Shown: piece by piece, positions 8,882-20,063 of the stretch
Layout of the letters: each line of letters begins with the position of its first letter
How positions within the stretch are numbered: position 1 is the stretch's first letter
NCBI RefSeq assembly: GCF_030161875.1
Contig: NZ_BSVA01000001.1
Location: 1,240,001-1,304,000, forward strand
Source of the DNA: Homoserinibacter gongjuensis
GTDB lineage: Bacteria; Actinomycetota; Actinomycetes; Actinomycetales; Microbacteriaceae
Length of the DNA: 64,000 nt
Direction: 5' to 3'
Notes under the pieces: model-generated
What the model saw: only the letters and a program-made list of their open reading frames with translations
Told to the model about the DNA's origin: nothing
Databases searched by the model: none
Made by a program: the position numbers and the translations under genes

Positions 8882-9799
8882 ATGAGTGCACTGACCGCGA
8901 CGAAACCGCGCGGCGACCGGAGACGGCTCGGAACCGACCGGCGCCACAACCTCACCGGCTGGGGGTTCCTGCTGCCGGCTGCCGTGCTGATCGTGCTCAT
9001 CAGCTTCGTGCCGATGATCCAGGCGCTCATCCTGTCGCTGCAGACCGGCCGCGGCACCCGGCTCGATTGGGCCGACCCGCTCTGGTACAACTACCAGCGG
9101 CTGCTCGGCGACGAGATCTTCAAGCAGACGCTCGGCAACACCTTCATCTATCTGCTGATCCAGGTGCCGATCATGCTGCTGATCGCCCTGGCGCTCGCCA
9201 ACCTGCTCAACAGCCCGCGCCTGCGCGGTCGAGCCTTCTGGCGCACCGCGATCTTCCTGCCGTGTGCGATGTCGCTCGTGGCCTACTCCCTCGTGTTCCG
9301 CACCATGTTCGCGACCGACGGCTTCGTCAACGACTTCCTCGGAGCCTTTGGCGTGGAGCCCGTCAACTGGCTCGGCGACCCGACCACGGCGCGCGCCGTC
9401 ATCATCCTGGGCCTGCTGTGGCGCTGGACCGGCTTCAACATGATCTTCTTCCTGGCCGGGCTGCAGAACATCGACCGCTCGACGATCGAGGCGGCCCGCA
9501 TGGACGGTGCCAACAGCCTCCAGGTCTTCTGGCGCGTGACGGTGCCGCAGCTGCGCCCCATCATCCTGCTCACCGCGATCATGTCGACCAACGGCACCCT
9601 GCAGCTCTTCGACGAGTCGTGGGCCCTCACCCAGGGCGGCCCCGCGCATGCCTCGATGACGATGTCGCACTACCTCTACGAGATCTCGTTCCAGAGGAAC
9701 CCCAACTTCGGCTACGGCGCGGCGGTCTCGTACGTGATCCTGATCCTCGTCGCCGTACTCGCCTTCATCCAGCTGCGGATCGGAGACGAGCGTGATTAA
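8882..9799 (+). CDS. Sugar ABC transporter permease (MalF type)
   Basis: CUT1-family inner-membrane permease of 305 residues with six predicted helices. The cytoplasmic EAA loop that docks the ATPase reads EAARMDGANSLQVFWRVTVP. The ATG at 8882 follows GAGGTG. The stop overlaps the next permease by 8 bases. There is no ATPase gene in the cassette, so it probably uses a shared MsiK-like ATPase encoded elsewhere, as is common for actinobacterial CUT1 systems. Intact. Confidence 0.93.
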   Translation: MSALTATKPRGDRRRLGTDRRHNLTGWGFLLPAAVLIVLISFVPMIQALILSLQTGRGTRLDWADPLWYNYQRLLGDEIFKQTLGNTFIYLLIQVPIMLLIALALANLLNSPRLRGRAFWRTAIFLPCAMSLVAYSLVFRTMFATDGFVNDFLGAFGVEPVNWLGDPTTARAVIILGLLWRWTGFNMIFFLAGLQNIDRSTIEAARMDGANSLQVFWRVTVPQLRPIILLTAIMSTNGTLQLFDESWALTQGGPAHASMTMSHYLYEISFQRNPNFGYGAAVSYVILILVAVLAFIQLRIGDERD

Positions 9800-10601
9800 G
9801 AAGCTGCGGGAGGTGCCCGGCTACGCCTTCCTCGGGATCTGGACGGTCTTCTCCCTGTTCCCGCTCTACTTCATGCTCGTCTCGGCCACCAACACGAGCC
9901 AGGACGTGCTCTCGTCACGGCTGCTGCCGGGCGGCGCGCTGTTCGAGAACTTCGTGAAGCTTTTCCAGGCGCAGGATGTGCTGCGCGCGATGGGCAGCTC
10001 GGCCGCGATCGCGCTCGGCACCACGGTGCTCGCGCTCGTCATCTGCTCGATCGCCGGCTACGGCTTCGAGGTGTACCACTCGCGGGGCAAGGACGTGCTC
10101 ATGGCGGTGCTGCTGCTCGCCATGATGATCCCGTTCGCGGCCACGATGATCCCGCTGTTCCAGGTGTTCGCGAAGCTCGGGCTCGTGAACTCGCTCTTCG
10201 CGGTCATCGTGCCGGCGATCTCGACGCCGCTGCTGATCCTGCTGTTCCGGCAGTCCTCCCGTGCGTTCCCCACCGAGATCCTCGAGGCGGCGCGCGTCGA
10301 CGGTCTGAACGAGCTCTCGATCTACGCCCGGATCTACATCCCCACGATGCGCGCGACCTTCGCGGCTGCCGGCGTCATCACCTTCATGACGGCGTGGAAC
10401 AACTACCTGTGGCCGCGCGTCATCCTCATCAAGAACGAGGTGCAGACGATGCCGATGCTCATCGTCAACCTGAGCGCCGGCTACGTCACCGACTACGGCG
10501 TGCTCATGCTCGCCGTGCTGCTGGCATCGCTTCCGACCGTCGTCGTCTTCCTCATCCTCCAACGTCAGTTCGCCAACGGCATCACGGGAGCCATCAAGTG
10601 A
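9792..10601 (+). CDS. Sugar ABC transporter permease (MalG type)
   Basis: Second CUT1 permease, 269 residues, about six membrane helices. The EAA motif is EAARVDGLNELSIYARIYIP, and the typical MalG-like C terminus is QRQFANGITGAIK. The GTG start at 9792 lies inside the end of the first permease gene, and the lacZ GTG overlaps its last codons. The three genes are therefore tightly coupled. It forms the translocation pore with the preceding protein. Intact. Confidence 0.93.
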   Translation: MIKKLREVPGYAFLGIWTVFSLFPLYFMLVSATNTSQDVLSSRLLPGGALFENFVKLFQAQDVLRAMGSSAAIALGTTVLALVICSIAGYGFEVYHSRGKDVLMAVLLLAMMIPFAATMIPLFQVFAKLGLVNSLFAVIVPAISTPLLILLFRQSSRAFPTEILEAARVDGLNELSIYARIYIPTMRATFAAAGVITFMTAWNNYLWPRVILIKNEVQTMPMLIVNLSAGYVTDYGVLMLAVLLASLPTVVVFLILQRQFANGITGAIK

Positions 10602-13600
10602 CCCTCGACCTCACCCGCATCGCCGACCCCCGGGTCGTCTCCGAGAACCGGATGCCGGCCCACTCCGACCATCGCTGGTTCCGTGACGGCGTGGAGGCGG
10701 CATCCGGCACGAGCTCCTTCGAGCAGCTGCTGAGCGGCAGGTGGAAGTTCCACTACGCGCCGAGCCCCGCCGACACCGTCGAGGGTTTCGCGTCGCCCGA
10801 CTTCGACGCGTCGGGGTGGGATGAGATCCCGGTTCCCGCGCACATCCAGCTGCAGGGCTACGACCGTCCGCAGTACGTCAACGTGCAGTACCCCTGGGAC
10901 GGCCACGAGCAGGTCGAGCCGGGACAGATCCCGACGCTCTTCAACCCGGTGGCGTCGTATCGCCGCACCTTCGCGCTCGAGCAGCCCCTCGAAGCAGGCG
11001 AGACCGTGTCGATCGTCTTCGAGGGCGCCGAGAGCGCGATCGCCGTGTGGTGCAACGGCGTGTACATCGGCTACGCCACCGACAGCTTCACGCCCTCCGA
11101 GTTCGACGTGACGGATGCGCTCGTCGCGGGCGAGAACGTGCTCGCCGCCCAGGTGATCAAGTGGAGCTCCGGCTCGTGGCTCGAAGACCAGGACATGTAC
11201 CGCTTCTCGGGGCTGTTCCGCGACGTCGTGCTGCGCCGGCGGCCCGCCGTGCACGCCGAGGACCTGCGGGTCACGACCGCACTCGCCGACGACACCGCGA
11301 GCGCGGAGGTGCGCCTCGCTGTCGCGCTGCGGGGCGAGGGCACGGTGAGCGCGCGGCTCGAGGGCGTGGGCGAGCTCCTGTCTGCCGACGACGGCGCCCT
11401 CGTCGTGCGCGTCGAGGAACCAGAGCTGTGGAGCCCCGAGCGCCCCTTCCTCTACGAGCTGCTCATCGAGGTGCGGGATGCCGCGGGCGAGGTGACCGAG
11501 GTCGTGCCGCAGCAGGTGGGCATCCGGCGGTTCGCGATCGACGACGGGCTGCTGACCCTCAACGGGCGGCGGGTCGTGTTCCACGGAGTGAACCGTCACG
11601 AGTTCGGGCTCGAGGGTCGCGTCATGACGCGCGAGCAGACTGAGGAGGATCTGCGGGCCCTCAAGCGCATCAACGTCAACGCGATCCGCACGAGCCACTA
11701 CCCCAACAACTCCTTCTTCTACGAGCTCGCCGACCGCTACGGCTTCCTCGTGATCGACGAGATGAACCTCGAGACCCACGGCATGTGGGACCGCCTGCGC
11801 TACCTCGGCGCGGGCGACGACGAGGCGTTCCCCGGCGACCGGGCCGAGTGGGTGCCCGCGCTGCTCGACCGCGCCGCGAGCATGCTCGAGCGCGACAAGA
11901 ACCACCCGAGCGTCGTCATGTGGTCGTGCGGCAACGAGTCGTACGGGGGCACCGGCATCCTCGCGGTCGCGGACTGGTTCCGCGCCCACGACACCCGGCC
12001 CGTGCACTACGAGGGCGTCGACTGGGACCCGCGCCATCCCGAGACGAGCGACGTGCTGAGCCGCATGTACACGCCGGCCCGCGAGCTCCCGGCGTACCTC
12101 GCCGAGCATCCGGGCAAGCCCCTGATCCTGTGCGAGTACGCGCACGCGATGGGCAACTCCTTCGGCGCCGTCGACGAGTACCTCGACCTCGCCTATCGCG
12201 AGCCGCGATTCCAGGGCGCCTTCATCTGGGACTTCTCGGATCAGGCGATCGCCCTCGTCGACCCGGATGGTCGCAGCTACTTCGGCTACGGCGGCGACTG
12301 CGGCGATGCACCGAACGACGGCGACTTCTGCGGTGACGGCATCTTCTTCGCCGACCACACGCCGTCGCCGAAGGCGCAGGAGGTGGCGAAGCTCTACCAG
12401 GGGCTCGTCGTCACCGTCGAGCGTGACGCGTTCACCGTCGAGAGTCGGCTGCTCGCCACGCGATCGTCGGAGTACGAGTGCCGGGTCACGCTCTCGCGGG
12501 AGGGCGAGGTGCTCGAGACGACCACCGTGCCCACCGACGTCGCCCCGGGCGAGCGCGCGACGCATCCGCTGCCCGTCACGGTTCCGGATGCGGCGGGCGA
12601 GTACGCGGTCGAGGTCTCGTTCCGGCTGCGCGAGGCGACCTCGTGGGCGGATGCGGGACACGAGGCCGCGTGGGGCCAGGGGTCTTCGGCGCCTGGGCGC
12701 CACCCGCCCGCGTGGGCGCCGAGCCGCTCCGGCTCGTGCGGGGCATCCACAACACGGGCGTGCACGGCGCGCACTTCCACGCGCTGTTCTCCCGCCTGCA
12801 CGGCGGTCTCGTGTCGTACCGCTACGGAGAGGGCGCCGACGGCGGCCGCGAACTGATCCGCGGCGTGGTGCGCCCCAACTTCTGGCATGCGCCGACCGCC
12901 AACGAGCGCGGATGGGGCGGGCCCGTCGAAGACGGCGCCTGGCTGCTGGCGAGTCGCTACCGGACGGCGCCGCCGGATGCGAGCGACCCGGTGGTGTCGG
13001 TGGGAGACGACGGCAGTATGACCGCGGTGTATCGCTATGCGCTGCCCATCCAGCCGGCCGCGGTGTGCGAGCTCGCGTACCGGGTGGACGCGTCGGGTCG
13101 GGTCGAGGTGACCCAGACGATGGAGCTCATCGACGGGCTGCCCGAGCTGCCGGAGTTCGGCACTCTGCTCACGACCGCCGACCGCCTCGACCGCTGGCGG
13201 TGGTACGGCGACGGCCCGGAAGAGAGCTACGTCGACAGGTGCGCGGGCGCGCGGCTGGGCGTGTACGAGACGGACGTGCGCACGGCGCTCACCCCTACCT
13301 GCGACCGCAGGAGGCGGGCAGCCGCACCGGCGTGCGCTGGGCGGAGGTGACCGATGACCGGGGCGCCGGGCTGCGGTTCGATGCCGAGAGCGGCATGGAG
13401 TTCTCGGCGCTGCCGTGGACGCCCGACCAGATCGAGGCGGCCGCGCATCCGAACGAGCTGCCGCCGAGCCACCGCACCGTGCTGCGCCCCGCGCTCATGC
13501 GGCGGGGTGTCGGCGGCGACGACTCCTGGGGAGCGCGTACACTGCCCGCATACCGGCTGCCGCGTGCGGGCGTGCTGCGCTTCACGTTCACTTTCACGGG

Positions 13601-13607
13601 GGTCTGA
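10598..13607 (+). CDS. lacZ: Beta-galactosidase, GH2 LacZ type (two frameshifts)
   Basis: Cytoplasmic glycoside hydrolase family 2 enzyme of about 1003 residues, the classical five-domain LacZ length. It has a jelly-roll sugar-binding domain (NVQYPWDGHE), Ig-like domains, a TIM barrel and a C-terminal beta-sandwich. The acid/base Glu is in WSCGNES (near residue 447) and the nucleophile Glu in LCEYAHAMGNS (near 513). Frames are rejoined by one G at 12679-12682 (GQGVFGAWAPP) and one C at 13292-13295 (ALTPYLRPQEAG). The GTG start overlaps the upstream permease. It would cleave galactosides imported by the ABC system. No signal peptide is present. Both breaks look like sequencing errors, since each flank stays fully homologous in style and codon use. 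Confidence 0.94.
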
Positions 13608-13608
13608 C

Positions 13609-14634
13609 ATGGAAACGCGGCGTCCTTCCATGCGGGACGTCGCGCGGGTGGCGGGTCTCTCCTTGCAGACCGTCTCCCGGGTCGCCAACGGCGAACCGAA
13701 CGTCAACGCCGATACCCGCGACCGCGTGCTCGGCGTGATGCGCGACCTCGGCTACCGACCGAACCTCGCCGCGCGTGCCATGCGTCGCGGGTCGTTCAAG
13801 ACGATCGGCATCGTCTACCAGGGCCTGCACGCGGTCGGAACGCGCCGCACGGTCGAGGCCGTGTCGGAGTACGCGGCCCTCAAGGGCTACGCCACGACGC
13901 TCATGCCGATCGCCGCCGCGACGGGGCTCGCCACGAGCGGCGCCTTCACGCGTCTCGAGGAGATGGCGGTCGACGTGCTCGTGCTCATCGTGACCTCGCA
14001 GATCGAGTACGACAGCAAGGTGCAGTTCCCGACCGGCGTGCCCGCCATCCTCGTGGGACCCCAGAGCACCCCCGAGGTCTCGGCGCTCGACTCCGACCAG
14101 ACCGGCGGCACGACGGCGGCCGTACGGCACCTGCTGGATGCGGGGCATCGCACGGTGCACCACATCGCGGGAGCTCCCGGATCGTTCTTCGCCGCCCGCC
14201 GCGAGGAGGTCTGGCGAGGGCTGCTCGAGCGGGAGGAGCGGCCCGTTCCCGCGCCGCTCTCGGGCGATTGGACCGCACGATCCGGCTACCGGGCGGTGCG
14301 GCGGCTGCTCGAGACGACCCCGCCCGAGGAGTATCCGACGGCGATCTTCTCGGCCAACGATCAGATGGCGCTCGGTGCCTACCGCGCCCTCGGCGAGGCG
14401 GGGCTGCGGATCCCGCACGACGTCTCGATCGTGGGCTTCGACGACATCGAGGAGGCGGCCGACTTCTCTCCGCCGCTCACGACCATCGCGCAGGACTGGG
14501 ACCTGCTCGGGCGTGAGGCGCTTCGCGTGGCGAAGGAGTCGCTGGCCGGGGCGCCCCCGCAGGAGGTGCTGTTGCCCACGCGGCTCGTCATCCGCGAATC
14601 GGTGGCGCCGCCGCGGCCATCCGCCGCCGGGTAG
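13609..14634 (+). CDS. LacI-family transcriptional regulator of the first sugar cassette
   Basis: 341 residues. The N-terminal helix-turn-helix is SMRDVARVAGLSLQTVSRVANG (residues about 6-27), with the hinge GYRPNLAARAM. A periplasmic-binding-like effector domain ends in VGFDDIEEAADFSPPLTTI. It begins one base after the lacZ stop, so it is cotranscribed and is probably autoregulated through the dyad at 7314-7345. The effector is probably a galactoside or its metabolite; this is inference from context. Intact. It is the last gene of the inserted cassette: the next gene starts 9 bases later and belongs to the housekeeping block. Confidence 0.92.
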   Translation: METRRPSMRDVARVAGLSLQTVSRVANGEPNVNADTRDRVLGVMRDLGYRPNLAARAMRRGSFKTIGIVYQGLHAVGTRRTVEAVSEYAALKGYATTLMPIAAATGLATSGAFTRLEEMAVDVLVLIVTSQIEYDSKVQFPTGVPAILVGPQSTPEVSALDSDQTGGTTAAVRHLLDAGHRTVHHIAGAPGSFFAARREEVWRGLLEREERPVPAPLSGDWTARSGYRAVRRLLETTPPEEYPTAIFSANDQMALGAYRALGEAGLRIPHDVSIVGFDDIEEAADFSPPLTTIAQDWDLLGREALRVAKESLAGAPPQEVLLPTRLVIRESVAPPRPSAAG

Positions 14635-14643
14635 CGTGGTGCC

Positions 14644-15152
14644 GTGACTGACGACGCCCCCGCCGCATCCGCGCGCCTCGAACCCGTGACCGGTGAGTGG
14701 CGCCGCGTGTCGCCCAAGTACATCGTGGTCGACCTGGTCGGCAACCTCATCACCGGCGTCATCGCGACCCTTGGGTCCTCGCTTCCCGTGTGGCTGTTCG
14801 GCTGGGGTCCGTGGTGGTGGCTGCTGACCGTCGGCGTCGGGGTCGTGTCGCTCGTGCTCGTCGCCCTCACCCCGCGGCGCGTGCGGTCGATCGGCTACCT
14901 GCTGCGCGAGGACGATCTGCTGTTCCGGCGCGGCATCATGTTCCAGCGCTTCGTGGCCGTGCCGTTCGGGCGCATGCAGCTCGTGGACATCACGCGCGGG
15001 CCGCTCGCGCGCGCGCTGGGACTTGCCGAACTCAAGCTCGTGACTGCGGCGGCAGCGACCGGCGTGGTCATCCCGGGGCTCCCCTCGCCGACGCCGAAGA
15101 ACTGCGCGATCACCTCGTGGCGCTCGCCGAGACCCGCCGGGCGGGACTGTGA
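14644..15152 (+). CDS. PH domain membrane protein, YdbS-like (one frameshift)
   Basis: About 169 residues. Two adjacent membrane helices (residues about 27-45 and 50-70) are followed by a bacterial PH-like (bPH2/DUF304) domain, LREDDLLFRRGIMFQRFVAVPFGRMQLVDITRG. One C appears missing at 15081-15084. Restoring it gives PGLPLADAEELRDHLVALAETRRAGL, a natural end whose stop overlaps the next gene. The GTG at 14644 lies six bases after a TAGCGT box, suggesting its own leaderless promoter despite the LacI gene ending right before it. It is always paired with a YdbT-like protein; the exact role of the family is unknown, perhaps envelope stress or secretion. Confidence 0.85.
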
Positions 15153-16717
15153 CCGAGCTCGCCGACGGCGAGTGGCACCGGCTCCATCCGGCCACTCCGC
15201 TGCTGCGCGGCGGGATCGCGCTCATCGCGATCCTCGGCATCGTCGTCGCCAACCTTCGGGAGCGCCTCGTGGAGTGGCTCATCCCGGGCGTCGAGTGCCC
15301 GCCCGGGGTCTGCCAGGAAGACCCGATCTCGATCATCCTCGAGCGCTACCTGCTGCTCGCCCTGCTCGGCATCGTGGTCGTGATCCTCATCGTGATCGGG
15401 CTGTTCTGGCTGTCGTGGCGCATGCACACCTTCCGCGTGACCGGTGAGGTCGTCGAGGTGCGCTCGGGCGTGCTGTTCCGTTCGCACCGCAAGGCGCGCC
15501 TCGACCGCATCCAGGGCATCAACATCGCGCGCTCGCTCTTCGCACGCATCTTCGGGGCCGCGCGGCTCGAGATCAGTGCGGCCGGCTCCGACGCCAATGT
15601 GCAGCTCGCCTACCTCTCGAGTGCCAACGCCGACGGACTGCGCGCCGAGATCCTCGCGCGGGCCTCGGGTATCCGGGCGCGGGAGGCGGCGGATGCGGTC
15701 GCCGCAGCGGAAGCGGCCGCGGCCGCGGACGGCCCCGAGATCGCAACCTCGGATGCCGTGCGCGCGAACCTCGCTGAGGTCGCCCGGGCGCGCCTCGCCG
15801 AGTTCACCGCCCCCGAGCTCGACCCGAACCTCGCGCCACCGCAATCGGTCGTCACCATGAACGCCGGACGGCTCATCGGGTCGACCGCGCTCAGCTCGGG
15901 CACGCTCATGTTCGTCGCCATCGTGGTCGGCGTGCTCGTGGCCATCAGCGTCGGCGGCGCGGGCGGCTGGGCGTTCTTCGGACTGATCCCGACCGTCTTC
16001 GGCCTCGGCTCCTACCTCGTGAACCGCGTGCTCAAGTCGCTGCGCTACTCGATCGCGGCGACCCCCGACGGGGTGCGCGTCGGCTTCGGCCTGCTGTCGA
16101 CCACCAACGAGACGATCCCGCCCGGCCGCATCCATGCCGTCGAGATCACGCAGGAACTGCTCTGGCGCCCCTTCGACTGGTGGACCGTGCGCGTCAACCT
16201 CGCCTCCCAGTCGAGCGCGGGAGGGGCGGCGGCCCAGCAGAGCACGACGCTCCTGCCGGTCGGCTCGCGTGCCGAGGTGCTCAAGGTGCTCGAGCTCGTG
16301 CTGCCGAGTCTCGTGACCGACGAGACGCGCATGCTCATCGAGGGCGGCCTCGCCCCCGCGCGCGCCGACGACGGCTTCACGACATCCCCGCGCCGCGGCG
16401 CCGTTCTGCGCTGGTTCTCGTGGCGGCGCAACGGGTTCATGCTGAATCCGGATGCCGTGATCCTGCGCCGAGGTGCCGTCTGGCGCTCGCTCACGGTCGT
16501 GCCGACGGCGCGCACGCAGAGCGTCGCCGCCCACCAGGGTCCGATCGAGCGGCTGCTGCGCCTCGCGAAGGTGCGGCTGCACACCGTGAACGGGCCCGTC
16601 ACCGCGAGCGTCGGTGCGCTCGACGTGCGCGACGCATCCGCCCTGTTCCGTGACGCGGCGGCGGCCGGTGCGGTCGCCATCCGCGCCGACCGGTCGCACC
16701 GCTGGGGTTCCGCGTGA
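15149..16717 (+). CDS. PH domain membrane protein, YdbT-like
   Basis: 522-residue polytopic protein with three PH-like domains. Helix pairs occur near residues 20-40 and 65-90 and again near 245-290. Each PH-like block has the same pattern, for example VVEVRSGVLFRSHRKARLDRIQGINI and later FMLNPDAVILRRGAVW. An Ala-rich linker around residues 175-200 may be flexible. The GTG start overlaps the stop of the partner protein at 14644, and its own stop overlaps the next start, so the three genes are translationally coupled. It probably forms a complex with the YdbS-like partner in the membrane. Function unproven. Intact. Confidence 0.87.
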   Translation: MTELADGEWHRLHPATPLLRGGIALIAILGIVVANLRERLVEWLIPGVECPPGVCQEDPISIILERYLLLALLGIVVVILIVIGLFWLSWRMHTFRVTGEVVEVRSGVLFRSHRKARLDRIQGINIARSLFARIFGAARLEISAAGSDANVQLAYLSSANADGLRAEILARASGIRAREAADAVAAAEAAAAADGPEIATSDAVRANLAEVARARLAEFTAPELDPNLAPPQSVVTMNAGRLIGSTALSSGTLMFVAIVVGVLVAISVGGAGGWAFFGLIPTVFGLGSYLVNRVLKSLRYSIAATPDGVRVGFGLLSTTNETIPPGRIHAVEITQELLWRPFDWWTVRVNLASQSSAGGAAAQQSTTLLPVGSRAEVLKVLELVLPSLVTDETRMLIEGGLAPARADDGFTTSPRRGAVLRWFSWRRNGFMLNPDAVILRRGAVWRSLTVVPTARTQSVAAHQGPIERLLRLAKVRLHTVNGPVTASVGALDVRDASALFRDAAAAGAVAIRADRSHRWGSA

Positions 16718-17415
16718 CCCCACGCGACGGGCGTCTCGGCGTCGGCGTAATCGGAGCGGGACATGTCGGCCCCGTGTTGGGTGCGGCGCTCGGGGGAGCG
16801 GGGCACGCGGTGGTCGGCATCGCGACGGTGTCGGATGCGGGGCGCGAACGCGCGGACGCCCTGCTGCCCGGCGTTCCGGTGCTGGCGGTGCCCGAGCTCG
16901 TCGAGCGCAGCGAGCTCGTGCTCATCGCGGTGCCGGATGCGGAACTGCCCGGGCTCGTATCGGGACTCGCGGCGGTGGGCGCGTGGCAGCCGGGTCAACT
17001 CGTCGTGCACACGGCGCCCGGCCACGGCACGGGCGTGCTGCAGCCCGCGACCGCAGCGGGGGCGATACCGCTCGCGATCCACCCGGCGATGACCTTCACG
17101 GGAACCAGCATCGACCTCGCGCGCCTGCACGAGACCTGGTGCGCGGTGACGGCTCCGGCGCCCGTACTGCCGATCGCCCAGGCGCTCGTCGTGGAGCTCG
17201 GTGCCGAGCCGGTCGTCGTGGCTGAGGCCGCGCGGGCGCGCTACGGCGAGGTGATGGCGGCCGCGCGCGATTTCGCGACGGATGCCGTGTCGGAGTTCGC
17301 CGCATCGCTGCGGGAGGCGGGCGTCGAGCGGCCGACCCGCTTGCTGGGCCCCCTCATCCGCTCGGCCGTCGAGAACGCCCTCGCGGCGGTGCCGGACGAG
17401 CCCGATTCGCTCTGA
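16714..17415 (+). CDS. Rossmann-fold DUF2520 domain protein
   Basis: 233 residues. The N-terminal dinucleotide-binding Rossmann motif is VGVIGAGHVGPVLGAALGGAGH (GxGxxG), and the C-terminal half matches the DUF2520 pattern with HPAMTFTGT. Family members sit directly upstream of panC in many actinobacteria and may act in pantothenate synthesis as a reductase-like protein. That role is an inference from context, not established. The C-terminal helical region is shorter than in the longer family members. The GTG overlaps the previous stop (GTGA). A pair of palindromic elements follows. Confidence 0.82.
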   Translation: MTPRDGRLGVGVIGAGHVGPVLGAALGGAGHAVVGIATVSDAGRERADALLPGVPVLAVPELVERSELVLIAVPDAELPGLVSGLAAVGAWQPGQLVVHTAPGHGTGVLQPATAAGAIPLAIHPAMTFTGTSIDLARLHETWCAVTAPAPVLPIAQALVVELGAEPVVVAEAARARYGEVMAAARDFATDAVSEFAASLREAGVERPTRLLGPLIRSAVENALAAVPDEPDSL

Positions 17416-17421
17416 CGGAGG

Positions 17422-17518
17422 GGTTTCGAGACGCGCCTGCGGCGCTCCTCGACCCGCTGATGAGCGGAGGCGCATGCTCAGCTGATTGAGGAGCGGCGTA
17501 GCCGCGTCTCGAAATCAG
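17422..17518. repeat. Palindromic elements, family A (copies 2 and 3, opposed)
   Basis: Copy 2 (17422-17455) reads GGTTTCGAGACGC...CTCCTCGACCC and copy 3 (17482-17518) is the reverse orientation, CTGATTGAGGAGC...CGTCTCGAAATCAG. They are separated by 26 bases and lie between the DUF2520 gene and panC. The opposed arrangement lets the two copies also pair with each other, as in E. coli BIMEs. Confidence 0.8.
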
Positions 17519-17562
17519 CGTCGCGCCAGGTGCTCTCCCTGCACCGACTAGCCTTGTCATCC

Positions 17563-18400
17563 GTGACCCAGCCCCAGGTCGTGACGACGATCGCCGAACT
17601 CCGTGCACGGCTCGACGGTCGCCACGTGGCCCTCGTTCCGACGATGGGCGCCCTGCACGACGGCCACCTCGCGCTCGTGCAGCGGGCCACCGAACTCGCC
17701 GAGACGGTCGTCGTCTCGGTGTTCGTCAACCCGCTGCAGTTCGGCCCCTCCGAGGATCTCGACCGCTACCCGCGCGACCTCGCCGCCGACGTCGCGACCC
17801 TCACCGACCGGGGCGTCGACGTCGTCTTCGCGCCGTCGGTCGCCGAGATGTATCCCGATGGCGACCCGCGCATCACCCTGCATGGCGGCGGCGTCTCCGA
17901 GCTCTTCGAGGGGCGCACCGCCCGGGTCACTTCGATGGGATGCTGACGGTCGTGGCGAAGCTGCTCGGCATCGTGCGCCCCGACTTCGCCCTCTTCGGTC
18001 AGAAAGACGCGCAGCAGCTCTGGCTCGTGCAGCGCATGGTGCTCGATCTCGACCTCGACACCCGCATCGAGCCGGTGCCGACGGTGCGTGAGCCCGACGG
18101 CCTCGCGCTCTCGAGCCGCAACCGCTACCTCTCCCCGCGGATCGCGCCGCCGCCCCCGTGTTGCACCGCGCGCTCGCGGCAGCAGCATCCGCCGCCCCGC
18201 GGGGTGCGGATGCGGCACGCGCGGCCGCGCGCGAGGTGCTCGCTCAGGAGCCGCTCGTCACGGTCGACTACCTTGAAGTGGTCGACCCGCGCACCTTCGA
18301 GCCGGTCGACGGCGGCCACCACGGCCCCGCGCGCGCGATCGTCGCGGCGCGACTGGGGTCGACGCGCCTCATCGACAACGACACCCTGACCCTGCCCTGA
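17563..18400 (+). CDS. panC: Pantothenate synthetase (two frameshifts)
   Basis: Condenses pantoate and beta-alanine with ATP to make pantothenate, the coenzyme A precursor. About 279 residues. [14 protein letters not shown] holds the HIGH-like nucleotide site, [19 protein letters not shown] is the pantoate region, and [12 protein letters not shown] is the KMSKS-equivalent loop. Restoring one C at 17918-17919 ([16 protein letters not shown]) and one C at 18133-18136 ([15 protein letters not shown]) gives one continuous protein. The GTG start has a TAGCCT box ending eight bases upstream. lysS follows after 28 bases. The breaks are attributed to sequencing. Confidence 0.94.
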
Positions 18401-18428
18401 CTCCACGACACCGACCGGAACCGAGAAC

Positions 18429-19935
<1,507 letters not shown>

Positions 19936-20063
19936 CGGCGGCCCGCGCGCCCCGGATGGGGGAGGTGCGTCGGGCGGTCGAACGTTAGCGTGTGGACCGG
20001 AGCTTTCCTTACCCGGGCTCCGACCTCTGCCGAACCCACGGCTCCCTCACCCGAAGAGGCCCC

